Part shown: piece after piece, positions 44,059 to 56,777 of the stretch | How positions within the stretch are numbered: position 1 is the first letter of the stretch | Layout of the letters: every line of letters begins with the position of its first letter | Source of the DNA: Saussurea involucrata | Lineage: Eukaryota > Streptophyta > Magnoliopsida > Asterales > Asteraceae | NCBI GenBank assembly: GCA_033807775.1 | Contig: CM066327.1 | Location: 93,394,295-93,458,294, forward strand | Length of the DNA stretch: 64,000 bases | Direction of reading: 5' to 3' | Notes under the pieces: generated by a model | The model's input: only the letters and a program-made list of their open reading frames with translations | The model's database searches: none | What the model was told of the DNA's origin: nothing | Translations under genes and position numbers: made by a program

Positions 44059-47000
44059 TTGAATTTTCTTACAATCATGTCTTCTAAAGAATATCTAGCC
44101 ATGGGATCCGAAACCAAACCACTTGTTCTTATACCAGAAGAGTATCAGCAATGGAAAACTCGTATGATCCAATTTCTAGACAACATCGATGAAAATCTTA
44201 TGATCTCTATTCGAGAAGGTCCAATTGAAGTGTATATCGATGTCGCTGCAACCCCTGCTACAGAGACAACTCCAGAAATTCCAGCGACCAGGGTGAAGAA
44301 GAATTATTCCCAATACACAGCTGAACAGAAGAATAGGCATGCTATCGACAAAAGAGCAATTACTTTGATGACTTTGGCTGTCCCAAATGAGGTTCTTAAC
44401 AGGATTGACAGTGGATCATCAGCTAAAGAAATGTGGGACGAATTGGAAAGGCAGATGTTAGGAACTGTAAGATCTATTCAGGCAAAGTTAAATCAAAGCA
44501 TAAATGCTTATGAAAGGTTCAAAGCAAAAGAGTCAGAAAGTTTAACACAGACATACAGTAAATTTTGCACTATTCTAAATGACTTGAGAAGAAATGGACT
44601 GAAGAAAACGAAGTCAGAAGTAAATTACAAATTTCTAAACAGTCTAAATTCAGAATGGTCATCATTTGCCATAAGTCTGCAAATGAACAAGGATACGTGT
44701 GAAGAAGACTTAAATGATCTGTTATGTGTTCTTAATCAACATGAAGACTCTGTCAAGTTAGTTGTGGAAGAGAAGAAAAATGTTGCTGATCAGTTAGCGT
44801 TCTTATCAAAGTCCAAAGTAATCAAAGCACCCAAAAAGACTGCATATCTATCAGAGATACCTAATCTGGAAGAATCTGACAAGGAAGAAGGATCAGAAGA
44901 TGATGAAGATATCAAGATAATGGCTGAGAAACTAGCTTTGTTGACAAATACTTTCAACAAAAGGTATGGGAAGGGTAGATTTCAAGGAAATTATAAGAGA
45001 GTTGGGAGTTCAGATTATAAGAAGAAAGAAGACAGAGAAGAAAATAAGTTTGAAAAGAGAGTAGAGAGAAGTGAAGAAAACAAAGAAGAGAAGGATGAGT
45101 GAAAAGAAAAGAATCTGTGTTTCAAGTGTGGAAAATCTGGCCACTATGCTAAGGAGTGCAGAGTTAAAATTGTGAAAGACTATGAGTACTACACCAAGAA
45201 GGCTCAGCTTGCAAAGAAGAGAGATGATAAAATTGCTTTATTGGCTGAACAGGAGAATTGGTTGTACTACACTTCTGATGAAGATGATCATATCAACTTT
45301 CCACAGATGCAAAGCTATATGGCAAAAATGAGGAATGAGGATGATTCTGATTTTGAAGATGCTGATTATGAGTCATCTGCTGAGGTGCAATCTTCACTTG
45401 AAATAGAGTTAATGACACAGATTGGTGAAATGAAAACTGAATTTGCTAATCTAAGAAAACAGATAAAAGGAGAAAGAAATTTGGTTAACAAATTCAGAAT
45501 TGAAAAAGAAGTAATAAAAGAACAATATGAAGAATCTGAGGCTGAGAAACAGAAAGTTAAAGATGAAAATTCTGAATTGTTGAAAAAGCTTTCTGAACTA
45601 AAAGTTGAGTTTTCAAAAATAAAGGATGAAAAAGGTGATTTACAAATAAAATTTGATATGTTATTTGAAGAAAGAAAGAATTTATACACCAAAATCAAAG
45701 AATTGGAACATCTGAATTTGAAAAGGGGTCAGACTCAGCAAACATTAAATCTTTTATTAAGCAATGTTAAAGATACAAGATTTTATAACCCAAAGAAGGG
45801 ATTGGGATTGGAAGAAAATGTCACTTTAAAAAGAGCTCCAATCAACTTGTATGAAAAACTTCAAGTTTCTAAGCCAAAAATCCCAGAAATTGTTGAAGTT
45901 TTCATAAGACCTGTTAGTTCTATAACAAGTTCTGACAATTTGCAAAGACCAAACTCTAAAAAGTCAGATGAGAAAATTTCTGAGTCTAAAACAGAAAAGT
46001 CAATTGTTTCAGAAGAAAATGTTAAGAAGGAAGTTTCTAAAGCAACAGATGAGAAGCCAAAATACAATGATACTAAATTCAAGTATGATTCTTTAAATGT
46101 CAGCTACAAAAATAAACAACCAAGTTTTTCATATCATGACATTGAGAGCATATTTGACACAAGTAAAAATTCTGAAACAGTCAATCAGAAGTCTGAAACT
46201 TCTAGTCAGGATTCTGAACTTTGTAGTCAGAACTCTGAGTCTAAAGATCAGACATCTGAGTCTGTAAATCAGAACTCTGACTCAGGTAGTCAGAAGTCTG
46301 ATTCAACTGGATTTTCTGAAACAAAGTCAGATGAATTTTTACAACTTGAAAAGAGATTTAATCTTGTGAGTCAAGAACTTGAGGACTTAAGGAAAGCTTA
46401 TGACGAACTTGAAAATGATTTCTGTGAGGTGGATATTAAACTTGAAGAAGCTTTGAAAGAAAAGAATATTTTTATTTAGAAAATAACAGAGCTTGAAAAA
46501 CTGAAGACTGAGTATGATCTTTTTAAAATTAATGCTCTAAAAGAAAATGATAAATTCTTTAATGAATCAAGTACATATGAAAAAGGTGAATCATCTAATT
46601 CTTCTAACAAAGAGGACTTGAATTTTTCAGAAAAAGAAGAAAGCAAAAGGAAAGATGATCTTGCAAAGTTGAATGATCTGAAAAGGGATCTTGAGAAGCT
46701 TAGAATGAAATCTACTTCTGAACTCAAAGCTAGAAATTCTTGTAATAAGGGCAATTATACTCTGAACAGTATCAATAAAAATGAAATGACCTATGTTTCA
46801 GATTTATTGTCACTTGCAAAGAAAAATCTTGTTTGTGTTAGATGTAAAAATGATTCATTCCAATATTCTTATAAATGTCAAGTTAAAATAACTTCTGTTT
46901 CATACATAAGAAAAGATATTCAGAATTCAGAAAAGAAAATTGTTTCTGTTCATCAGAATACAGAAAAGAAGAAAAGTTTTGTTCCTCAGACTGAGAAGAA

Positions 47001-47232
47001 AGAAAAGATAAAAGAAAAGAAAGTTGAAAATGTTGCAAAATCAAAAGATACAACTTTCAAAAAGAAAGTGAATAAGTTTGTAAGCAGAAAATGTTCTGAC
47101 TTCATAAAAGTTCAAGGAAAGTGGTGTTTGAAGAAAGATTTTGAGTGGAAAGTAAAAGGTACTAATGTTAAATCCAATGACAAAACTAACAAAGATGGAC
47201 CCATTCCAAAATGGGTACCTAAAACTAACTGA
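44059..47232 (+). pseudogene. Large copia gag, long coiled-coil form, two nonsense codons
   Basis: One frame from ATG 44059 (or MSSKEYLA at 44077) to TGA at 47230. Residues ~15-230 form a UBN2 capsid domain (YQQWKTRMIQFLDNI, KEMWDELERQ, FLNSLNSEWSSF). A TGA at 45100-45102 precedes the zinc knuckle CFKCGKSGHYAKEC (~45120). A very long coiled-coil region (45400-46750) follows, with a Ser/Gln/Asn/Glu-rich repeat block at 46164-46315 and a TAG at 46477-46479. The end is GPIPKWVPKTN. Frames are consistent across both stops. At over 1,000 codons it is about twice the usual copia gag length. The stop TGATCC is followed by TTTTGCAG and pol in another frame. Confidence 0.85.
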
Positions 47233-50200
47233 TCCTTTTGCAGGGCTGTCATGTGTGGTTTTTAGATTCAGGAGCTTCAAGACACATGACAGGTCAGAAG
47301 TCTTTTCTATCAAACTTCACAGAAAAGGCTGGAGGAGCAGTAAACTTTGGAAATAACAGCAAAGGACAAGTCAAAGGTTAAGGGGATTTAACTAAAGGGG
47401 ATCTGACTATCCAAAAGGTTTTCTATGTTGAAGGATTACAGCATAATCTTTTCAGCATAAGTCAGTTTTTAGACAGTCTTTGTCAAATCAAGTTTCAAAT
47501 AACAGGTTGCATGATTTTAACTGCAAATGATGTTAAAGTCTTCTGGGCCAAAAGACATATGGACTTATTTGTAGTTAATTTTTCAAAATTGAAAACATTA
47601 AATACAGTTTGTCTTTTATCAAAATCAACTGCATATGAATGCTGGCTTTGGCACAGAAGATGTTCTCATCTAAATTTCAAATATCTTAATAATCTCGTTG
47701 CAAAACATCTGGTTAAAGGCTTACCAAAGCTTAAATTTGAAAAAGAATCATTATGCTCAGCTTGTGAAATGGGCAAGATGAAAAAGAGTTCTCACAAATT
47801 AAAAATGGACTCATCTTGCAAAGCACCTTTAGAAATGATTCATACTGATCTTTGTGGTCCAATTTCAGTTCAATCTATGGGAGGAAAGAAATATATGCTT
47901 GTGATTGTTGATGAACTCTCCAGATACACATGGGTTGAGTTCCTAAGAGCTAAGTCAGAAGTTGCTACTACATTGATAAATTTTATCAAAAGGATTCAAG
48001 TTCTCTTACAACTTCCAGTTCAGAAAATCAGAAGTGATAATGGAACAGAGTTCAGAAATGAGACTCTTCAGAATTTTTTAGAAAGTTCTGGGATTTCTCA
48101 CAATTTTTCTGCTGTCAGAACTCCTCAACACAATGGTGTTGTTGAAAGGAAAAATAGAACTCTAGTTGAAGCTGCGAGAACAATGCTGGCTTATGCAAAT
48201 CTTCCTACTTTCCTATGGGCTGAAGCAATTGCAACTACTTGTTTTACACAGAATAGAACTTTAATCAATAAGAGATTAAATAAGACTGCTTATGAACTGA
48301 TAAATAAAAGAAAACCATTAATCAAATTCTTTCATGTTTTTGGTTGCAGGTGCTATGTTCTTAGAGACAGAGAAAATCTTGCCAAATTCGATAAAAAGGC
48401 AGATGAAGGATACTTTGTGGGTTATTCTTTAACTTCCAAAGCATTCAGAATCTACAATAGAAGAACCAAGAGGATGATGGAGAGCATAAATGTAACTTTT
48501 GATGAAGCCAAAATGAGGACTTCTGAACAAGACAGTTCAGAACTCATGCTGAACAAGACAAAAATGACTTCTGATACAAATTCTAATCCTATTTGTTCAG
48601 AACTCAATTTACTGTTTAAGGATGCTTTTATTGAACTAATTTCTGATTCTTATGCAGAATATGAAAACCCAAAGATGGTCAAAGAGATGAAAAATAAGAC
48701 TCCAGAAATAGTTCAATCAACTGTAATTTCTGACAAAGGTCCATCAGAGGAATGTCCAAGTCTAATAAATACAAGTGGTGAAAATTCTGAACCTTTTAAT
48801 CAGAATTCTGATTCTTGTACTCAGAACTATGAACAAGTCACTCAGAATTCTGACTTCATTGATCAGAACCAAAACTTGGATGCAACTCCTACTCATACAT
48901 CAGAACAAGGGGACAGTTCAGAATTACAAGCAATCATTGATGAGAATGATGCAAACAACAATTATTCAGAGATTGATGTACTCCCTAGTGAAAATAAATG
49001 GACTAAAAATCATCCTATTCATCAAGTAATAGGTGATCCATCAGCAGGAATAAAGACCAGATCAGCTACAGCAAATGAAGCAATGTTTGTTGGTTTCTTA
49101 AGTGTGATTGAACCAAAGAAAGCTAATGAAGCCCTAGAGGATCCACACTGGATTTCAGCAATGCAAGAGGAATTTCTCCAATTTGAAAGAAATAAAGTTT
49201 GGAGACTCATTCCAAAGCCTGAAGGTAAATCTATTATTGGAACTAAATGGGTGTTCAGAAACAAAAAGGATGAATCAGGTGTTGTCATTAGAAACAAGGC
49301 AAGATTGGTTGCTAAGGGATACTGTCAACAAGAGGGAATTGATTATGATGAGACATTTGCACATGTGGCAAGAATAGAGGCAATCAGAATATTTTTGGCT
49401 TATGCTGCACACAAAAACTTCAAGGTGTATCAGATGGATGTCAAATCAGCCTTTCTAAATGGCAAACTTAATGAAGAGGTGTATGTTCATCAACCTGAAG
49501 GTTTTGTTGATCCAGAATTCCCTGATCATGTTTATATTTTAGACAAAGCTTTATATGGTCTAAAACAAGCACCACGAGCCTGGTATGACACTCTTACTAA
49601 ACACTTGTTAGGTTCAGGGTTCAAGAAAGGTAAGATTGACACAACTTTGTTTTTAAAGAAACAGGGTGATGATTTAATTCTGATTCAGATTTATGTTGAT
49701 GACATAATAATTGGTTCTACCAGTCCAGAATTATGTGATAATTTTTCAAAAATCATGTCATCTGAATTTGAAATGAGCATGATGGGTGAGCTGAATTTTT
49801 TCCTTGGTCTTCAAGTCAAACAATTACCAAAAGGTATTTTTATAAATCAAGGAAAATATGTCAGAGACATTCTAAAAAAGTTCAAAATGTCTGATTGTGC
49901 TTCTATGAGAACACCTATGGCAACTAACATAAAGTTAGATGCTGATCTCAAAGGTGTTTCAGCAGATATCAAACTCTATAGAGGCATGATTGGATCATTA
50001 CTTTATTTGACTGCAAGTAGACCAGATATCATGTTTTCTACTTGTTTCTGTGCTAGATTTCAATCTAACCCAAAAGAATCACATATGTTAGCTGTCAAAA
50101 GGATTTTAAGATATCTCAAAGGAACACCTGATCTAGGTTTATGGTATCCAAAAGAAACTGACTTCAAATTGACTGCTTTCACTGATGCTGATCATGCAGG

Positions 50201-50639
50201 AAGTAGGTTGGACAGAAAGAGTACATCTGGTGCTTGTCACTTTTTGGGAGATAAAATAGTGAGTTGGGCATCAAAGAAGCAGAATTGTGTGTCCACTTCA
50301 ACTGCTGAAGCAGAGTATGTTGCTGCTGCTGCTTCATGCTCTCAAACATTGTGGATGAGAACACAACTCATGGACTATGGATATCAGCTTAACAAGATTC
50401 CCATCTATTGTGACTCAGAAAGTGCAATTGCCATTACTCAGAACCCTGTTCAACATTCAAAGACCAAGCATAAAGATGTGAGGTATCATTTTATAAAGGA
50501 CTATGTGGAAAAAGGAACTATAGAGATGCACTTTGTGCATACAAAGTATCAATTGGCTGACTTGTTCACAAAGCCTCTTGATCACAAAAGGTTTTCTTTT
50601 CTCATATGTAAAATAGGAATGCTTAATCTGCCTAATTGA
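47233..50639 (+). pseudogene. Large copia pol, one nonsense codon in the protease region
   Basis: Protease WFLDSGASRHMTG lies at ~47256-47293, in a different frame from gag. TAA at 47379 follows. The frame is then open for over 1,000 codons: integrase zinc finger (HRRCSHLN, CSACEMGK), catalytic Asp in IHTDLCGP, Asp in RSDNGTEF and Glu in VERKNRTLVE (47640-48200). A Ser/Gln-rich linker (48500-49000) precedes RT (MDVKSAFLNGKLNEEVYV and YVDDIIIGS at ~49690). RNase H follows (FTDADHAGSRLDRKSTSG, STSTAEAEYVA), ending GMLNLPN. Catalytic motifs are all present. Together with the young LTRs this suggests recent activity of the family. Confidence 0.9.
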
Positions 50640-51578
50640 AAATATTTGTTTTTCTTAAAAATGCTAAATTTTTCTAAGTAAAATTGTCTGAGTAGTGTAC
50701 TCAGAACTCTGAGTCTTAAGATTCAGAACTTCTGAGTACTAAGATCAGAACTTCTAAGTCTTGAGTTCAGAACTTCTGAGTCTTAAGTTCAGAACCTCTG
50801 AGTCTTAAGGTCAGAAATTCTGAGTCGATACTTCAGCAATCTAACTTCAAAAATTTATTTTTGAGAAATACAAATACTTCAACTGTGTGGATTATGCTTC
50901 TTCTATTATCTTTTTTTTATATATCATTAATAGTCAAATGCATGCTCAAGTCAAGGGGGAGCATCAAATTTTTTTTTGGAAATCATTTTGTGATGCTTAA
51001 AAGATTTGTTTTCATTTCTTATCTCTGATCATTCTAAGAAGAAAAAGCTTTTAAGGATAATTTTTTTTTGTTATTCAAACTATATCTGATTTAAAAATTT
51101 TCATATTCAGATATAAGATTTTAAATTTTTTTAAAATCATCATAATATGAACAGAATTTTGATGATAAAAAGTGCTTCTATCTGTTCAAACCTTTCCTGA
51201 ATAATCAAAATGTTTTATATTTGTCAGAAGTTGATTTTAAATGACATTTTGGTTACAAGGCAAAATTCTTCTGAGTCATGGAATCAGAACATCTGTGCGT
51301 ATTATTCAGATCTTTGACTTGAGTCAAAATTCTATCCACTAACACGTGTCAGCTTCATATTTGTTTGACAATGCCACGCATTTCATTTAAATCCTTTGTG
51401 GTATTTCAAATGTGTTGACTCCGTTATAACATTGATTTCGCTTTTCCGTTAAACCTTTCAACTTCGCGGATTTTAAATAGGTCTTAAAATCCCTATTTCA
51501 AATCTTTTCAAATTCCAGAGCGAAACGTGAGATACGAATCAAATCCAGAGTTCTTTGAATCTGTTTTCTTCTTAAATC
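50640..51578 (+). other. pol-ORF3 spacer of large copia
   Basis: Non-coding. About six tandem ~25-bp units of the type TCAGAACTTCTGAGTCTTAAG lie at ~50700-50826, and CAAGGGGGAGCATC lies near 50953. Confidence 0.7.
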
Positions 51579-54500
51579 ATGTCTGAAATACGAAGAAGTG
51601 GTCCAATTTCTCTACATTCTACAAAATCGATAATGGATTCATCCGATTCGGAAAATGATGAAGTACAAAATAGAGTTGCAGAGGAAGGGGCAATAAGAAA
51701 TTATGGAGAAGATGAACAAATGGATGAATCTGAAGGAAATGCGGATGAGGTAAACGTTAATATTGAACATGAACAGAGTGTTGCAGGTTCTATTATGTCA
51801 GATAGACCTATTTTAGTGGAAAGAGTTGTTCCTGAGAGTGAATGGCTGAAATTATCTAAAAATAACTGTGTTATATTATTTGAGGAAAGCCGTTTTAAGC
51901 CTGAACACAGAATTATCATGGAGTTATTCAAACACCATCCGTACAGAAAATGGTTTACACGAAGTAAAAATGTGCCTGTTCAGTACATACAACAATGGTG
52001 GAAACATCTTAGGTTAGAAGATAATAGGTTTGTGTCTGAAATTGGAGGAGTGACATTTGCCTTATCAATCTCTGCACTAAGAGAAATGCTGAATTTACCA
52101 GAGAAAGATGATGTACAAAGAAGGACAGATTTTGAGGACTCACCCTTAACAGAGGAATTAATAGCAGAGTTTATGAAGTTGGGATACAATGAAGGATTGA
52201 GGACTCTCAGTTTGTTCAGAAGAAACAAATTACCACCTATTTGGGCTTGCTTCTTTCATGTGGTAAATAAATGTGTGTCAGGGAAGAATAGTTCTGCTGA
52301 TCAAGGTTCTAAACAAATTCTTCAGATCTTTCAGGGCTTAGTGAAGAATAGGCATTATGACTATACTTTAATACTTTGGGAAGACATGAAGAATACATTT
52401 GAGAAGAATCAGAAAGCAATTCAGAAGAAAACAAAGGATGCTCCACTGACATACATTCCTTATATAAGGTACTGGCAAATTGTTATTTGGTATGCCATGC
52501 AGGAAAACAGAACAATCTCAAGAAGAACAAATGAAGAGCATGGTCCCACATTTTATTTGGGTAAGATGACCTCAGTAACAAGACTTGAAAATTATCCCAA
52601 TCATAAATTGTTGCCAAAATCACTTAGGAATTATATTCCAAGGGAGAGTGAGATTTTAAAAGCTTATTGCACCTCTATGGGAATTGAATTACCTCAAATC
52701 CCTACCCAAGAGGACCAACCTGAGAAAAGAGGTGAGGGGTCTAGTCGAATTAGAGAGGGGGAGGATGTTCAGATGGGTGAACATTCTGAGAGACTTGAGG
52801 GGGAAAATTCTGAGAGCTTGGTTAGACTCAGTGAGGAAAAACAGAATGAGAGTGGTGAGGATGAGAGATTGTCAACAGAGGTTCAAACAGAAAGAGATGC
52901 CTCTGAACCAGCTAATCTTGACCAGGTAACCACAAATGCTATTGGTTCACATCTCTTGGTGTCCAATATTGAAACAAACACCATGGACCTAGTGGTGGAT
53001 CTTGAACAACCCATCCATACCCACTCAGAAGCATTTCAACATGCTACTGTTTCACACAAATCCGGGGAACCATCCCAAACTCATTTGGAGGGAGGTGATA
53101 AATCCCAATCTATTTTTCAACACATTGAGTCTGAATATCACAGTCCTATTCATATTGAGCCTGAAATTCCTTCTAACACTTGCACAAATCAGGAATTTCG
53201 TATTCCTGAAACAACATCCATAGACATACCTAATGTTGGATGTCGAGGATTAGATGGAAGTCCTGGTGAGGTGAACATTACAAAAGCCTCATTCAAACGT
53301 GCATCTGTTGTACAAGATGACTTTGTGTTATCTACACGCCATGAGTCCTCTGGGCACATGAAAACTGGACCATCTGTTGGTTCAGGTTCACTGTTAGACA
53401 CTTCTTAATTTGAAAAGATTCAGAAACAAAACAAGGAGATGGGGGAAAAAGTAGAAAATTTGGAGAAGAAGGTGGAGGATTTGAATGATGAGATGTCAGA
53501 TTTGAAAGTTGTGTTGGAGAAAAAGTTGATTTCTGTTGAAACCAAAGTAGATGATGTAAAGAAATCCTTGGATTCTCACAAAAAGGAGATCATGGATACA
53601 ATGTCTGGTTTTCAAAAAGATATGTTAAAACAAATGCAAGATTTGCAGGAATCTATACTGAAAGCACTAAGTGTATCACTAGCTTCTACTTCAAAGCCTC
53701 TTGATCCTATTCCTATTGCAGAAGCTGAACCTGAAGGTACTTTTAATCAGAACTTGAAGAGAAAGTTTGATGATAATGAGCCTCATGATCATCAAAAGGG
53801 GGAGAAAAGACAAAGGTTAAGTTCTGATGATGATATTGGCATAGGAGATTTTGAGATAGCAGATATGCACTTAGCCAGTACAAAAAGTTCAGAAGATCAG
53901 ACACAGGAAAATTTAAAGGCAACAACTCAGATAGTTCAGATTGATAGCTCAGATACAGAGGAAATGGAGTTGGAAAGTACAGATGGTGGTGATTCAGATA
54001 AAACAGAGGAATTGAACTTAGACACAGAGATGGAAGGAAACTCAGATGAAACTGAAGCTATTGAGGAATCTGTATTGAGATCAGAAAAGACAGTGGAAAG
54101 TGAAGTGGTCAACATGTGTACAGATATTGTGGTGTATAACAAAGAAAACGTGATGAATTCTGAATCAGAAGAAAGGAGGTTGAGTGAAGAATTGATCAGA
54201 AAAATGCAAAGTGAGGTAGTCAAAGCACTTAATGTTCAGAAAATTCAACAAGGGTTAAAACTGATAAGGCCTATTGATCTGTTGGGAGAAGAAGACAGAA
54301 CTGTTGGTTATTCTCAGAATTTTAAGCATGAGTTCAGATATAACTATGCTGATGAGATGAACACAGAAGAAGAATATGAGAAACTAGAAGATTACTTCAT
54401 GCCTTCTGAGTATGTATTCAGAAAACCAATTGAGATTCCCAAGATTAACTTACAGATTTTAGAAGAACCTATATGTGATTTTATCCTGGAATTAAATGAT

Positions 54501-56255
54501 GTACCTTTGGCCAGACAATTTCATGATGACATTTTTCCTGAGGAAATGTATGAAAACCTCTACCACACAGAAGGAGAATATGAGCTTTTAGAGAGTAATG
54601 TTGATGGTTTCATGGATGAAAGAGCTCAGATGATTTATACAGAAGCATCAACCAGATTCAGAATTCCTGACTCAAGACTGCATATCCAGAAAAGAATTGA
54701 GAAAGTTCTAATGTTCCAACAATAAGAATTCAATGGTTTGATATTTGTAAGAATGGAAGTGCTGAAAGAAAGGAATACAAAAGTTTTCATGTCCAGTTTT
54801 GATTTCCACAGACTAACACTTGATGATCAAATCTTTCTAGTCAAGTTCTTCTCTAGTACTGAAGAAGCCTTGATGGAAATTGAATGCAGAAGACTTCTGG
54901 GTATCTATGTCAGAAACATGTACTTATATGATTTTCAACTAGCCATTGAAGGAAGAAAAGAGAAGTGCAATCTGAGGTGTCCAACAAATAATGCAGGATT
55001 TGATGTGTGTATAAAGGGATTTGTAAATGAAGGAATGGAATCTGAAGGGTTTGCATATAAAGTTCAAGAGAGACTTGAAATGTTCAAACTGAAAGAACTG
55101 GTAAAATATAGTGATGCAACTCTGAGTTGGTTACTGATTGAAATGAAAGTAAGTGCTAAAACTGAAAGAAAGAATTTAAAGAAAAGGTGTGTAAACTCTA
55201 TGAAAAGAAGGTTGAATCTCAGAAGAAAGATCAGAAGTTGTGGTGAATGGTTGCTATCTGAAGTTAATCCCAAGAAGATGTTACATAGTGATTTTGTGTT
55301 TCCTGCTGAGTATGAAGTGAATGAAATTCTGTCAGATGAAGTTGAAGAAGTTCAGAACACAATACCTCAGAATGTGCAGATAACTAGTTTTGATCAAGCT
55401 GAACAGTCTGAACCCAAAGAAGATGAAATATCCATTGATCTAAATGGATACTTTCTTGAATTTGATCTGCCTGAGTTCTTCAAACCAAAAGAAGTACAAT
55501 TCTTGGACGTGTATTATGATAGACCTAAGGAGACTCAGATCTGGTTGGCTGAAAAATCAAGATGTCTTGGCAAAACAAAGCAAGCTGTTTACTCAGATTT
55601 TCTAATCACTGGAATCAGAGAATTGAAGGTTAAGAAATTCAGAAAGATGGAGTACTTATCCTTAGAAGTTCTGAGAGAAGATGGCAAGGTTTATTACTTT
55701 ACTGATGCAGATTTTGAGAAACTATCAGTGGTTGACTTCTACAGATTACACAGCTTTCTATGCTTCAAAGAGTCAAGCAAAGATAGAAATGAAAGAAAGG
55801 CAAGAAGTGTGGTGATTGAGGCCATGTTCTATATCTTAAGGTGGCACTGTTATACAGATTTCCAAATAGCTCTGTATTTACAAAAGCCATGTGTTTATCT
55901 GGCAAATCCAAACACAGATCATGAGCAGAAAAAGGTGTTAAAGACTGGAAGTGTTCATAAATTTCCAGATTTGGGTGTGTTTTTGAAGAACAAAAGTGGA
56001 AAGATCTTCTTCAGAGCAAAGGAAACTGCAAAATACTGTTCTGGAACTTTAAAGATCATAAAGCACAATTTGGAGAAAAAGATGCTGAAAGTAAAGGAAG
56101 CAAACATAACTCAAGAAGTAATCAATCAGCAATTTGAAATTATTCAAGAAATCATTGACAAAATTGATAAGAGGCTTAATCTGAGAAATGTGCTACTTCA
56201 GAAAATTGTTCCTGCTCTGAAAGAACTGGATGATGCAAAGTTTAAGTTTATTTGA
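51579..56255 (+). pseudogene. Giant third ORF of large copia (two nonsense codons)
   Basis: Three open stretches (51579-53408, 53439-54725, 54738-56255) share one frame and are separated only by TAA at 53406 and TAA at 54723. One original ORF of about 1,558 codons is therefore the simplest reading. It ends 3 bases before the purine tract. The first part (VERVVPESEWLKL, YIQQWWKHLR, PPIWACFFHVVNKCVSG) is globular. An acidic Ser/Glu/Gln-rich linker and a coiled coil (53439-53700) follow. The last third holds two related modules with YLYDFQLAIEG and YTDFQIALYLQ signatures. I see no signal peptide, membrane segment or known enzyme motif. I cannot assign a function. Similar ORFs exist, as I recall, downstream of pol in other plant copia elements. 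Confidence 0.7.
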
Positions 56256-56258
56256 CAA

Positions 56259-56270
56259 AAAGGGGGAGAT
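56259..56270 (+). other. Polypurine tract of large copia
   Basis: AAAGGGGGAGAT directly before the 3' LTR, the same core as in the gag-only copia. Confidence 0.85.
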
Positions 56271-56777
56271 TGTTAGATCTGAAGTTTTGTCAATAAACCA
56301 AGTGTTGAAGATCTGATAAGAAGACTCAGATGTTCTGAGTAGAGGAGTCAGAGGTCTGACTGTGAAAGCTCAGAAGTACTGATAAGAGAAGTCAGATGTC
56401 TGAGATAAGGAGTCAGAAGATCTGAGAAGCGTGATCAGAAAAATGTTCAGAAGTTCTGAACTACCTGTTCAGAACTTATGACGAGATACTTTACTTAGTA
56501 ATTTGTAAACTAATTAGGACACGTGTTTTGTTCTTATTAGTCTTTCTTATTTGTACTGTAGCTTTAATATTTCCGTTGCAGTATAAATAGTGGTTAGCAT
56601 TACATTGCTAACTGATTGATTTTCTCGTAATTCTTGTATTCATTCTTTGTAATCTTTGAGATTCTCTCTCTCTTAGATCTGTATTTCTGTTCATCAGTGA
56701 ATACATCTGGGCTTGATCATACAACTTCTCAATTACTGCTTTCTATATTGATTGTAAGATAAGATCCTGAACTTTCA
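56271..56777 (+). repeat. 3' LTR of large copia
   Basis: Pairs with 43362-43868; same start TGTTAGATCTG and end CTGAACTTTCA. Confidence 0.92.

Larger units (their letters stand above)
43362..56777 (+). mobile_element. Large Ty1/copia element with a giant third reading frame
   Basis: The 507-bp LTRs at 43362-43868 and 56271-56777 differ at 5 positions by my count (about 1%). The primer site lies two bases after the 5' LTR and AGGGGGAGAT lies before the 3' LTR. The order is gag (44059-47232), pol (47233-50639), a ~940-bp spacer, and a third frame (51579-56255). It interrupts the integrase of the second gypsy element between the KYNV and RHRIA codons. The flanking target duplication is not clean (AAT left, AACAT right). 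All inactivating changes I see are nonsense codons. Confidence 0.92.
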
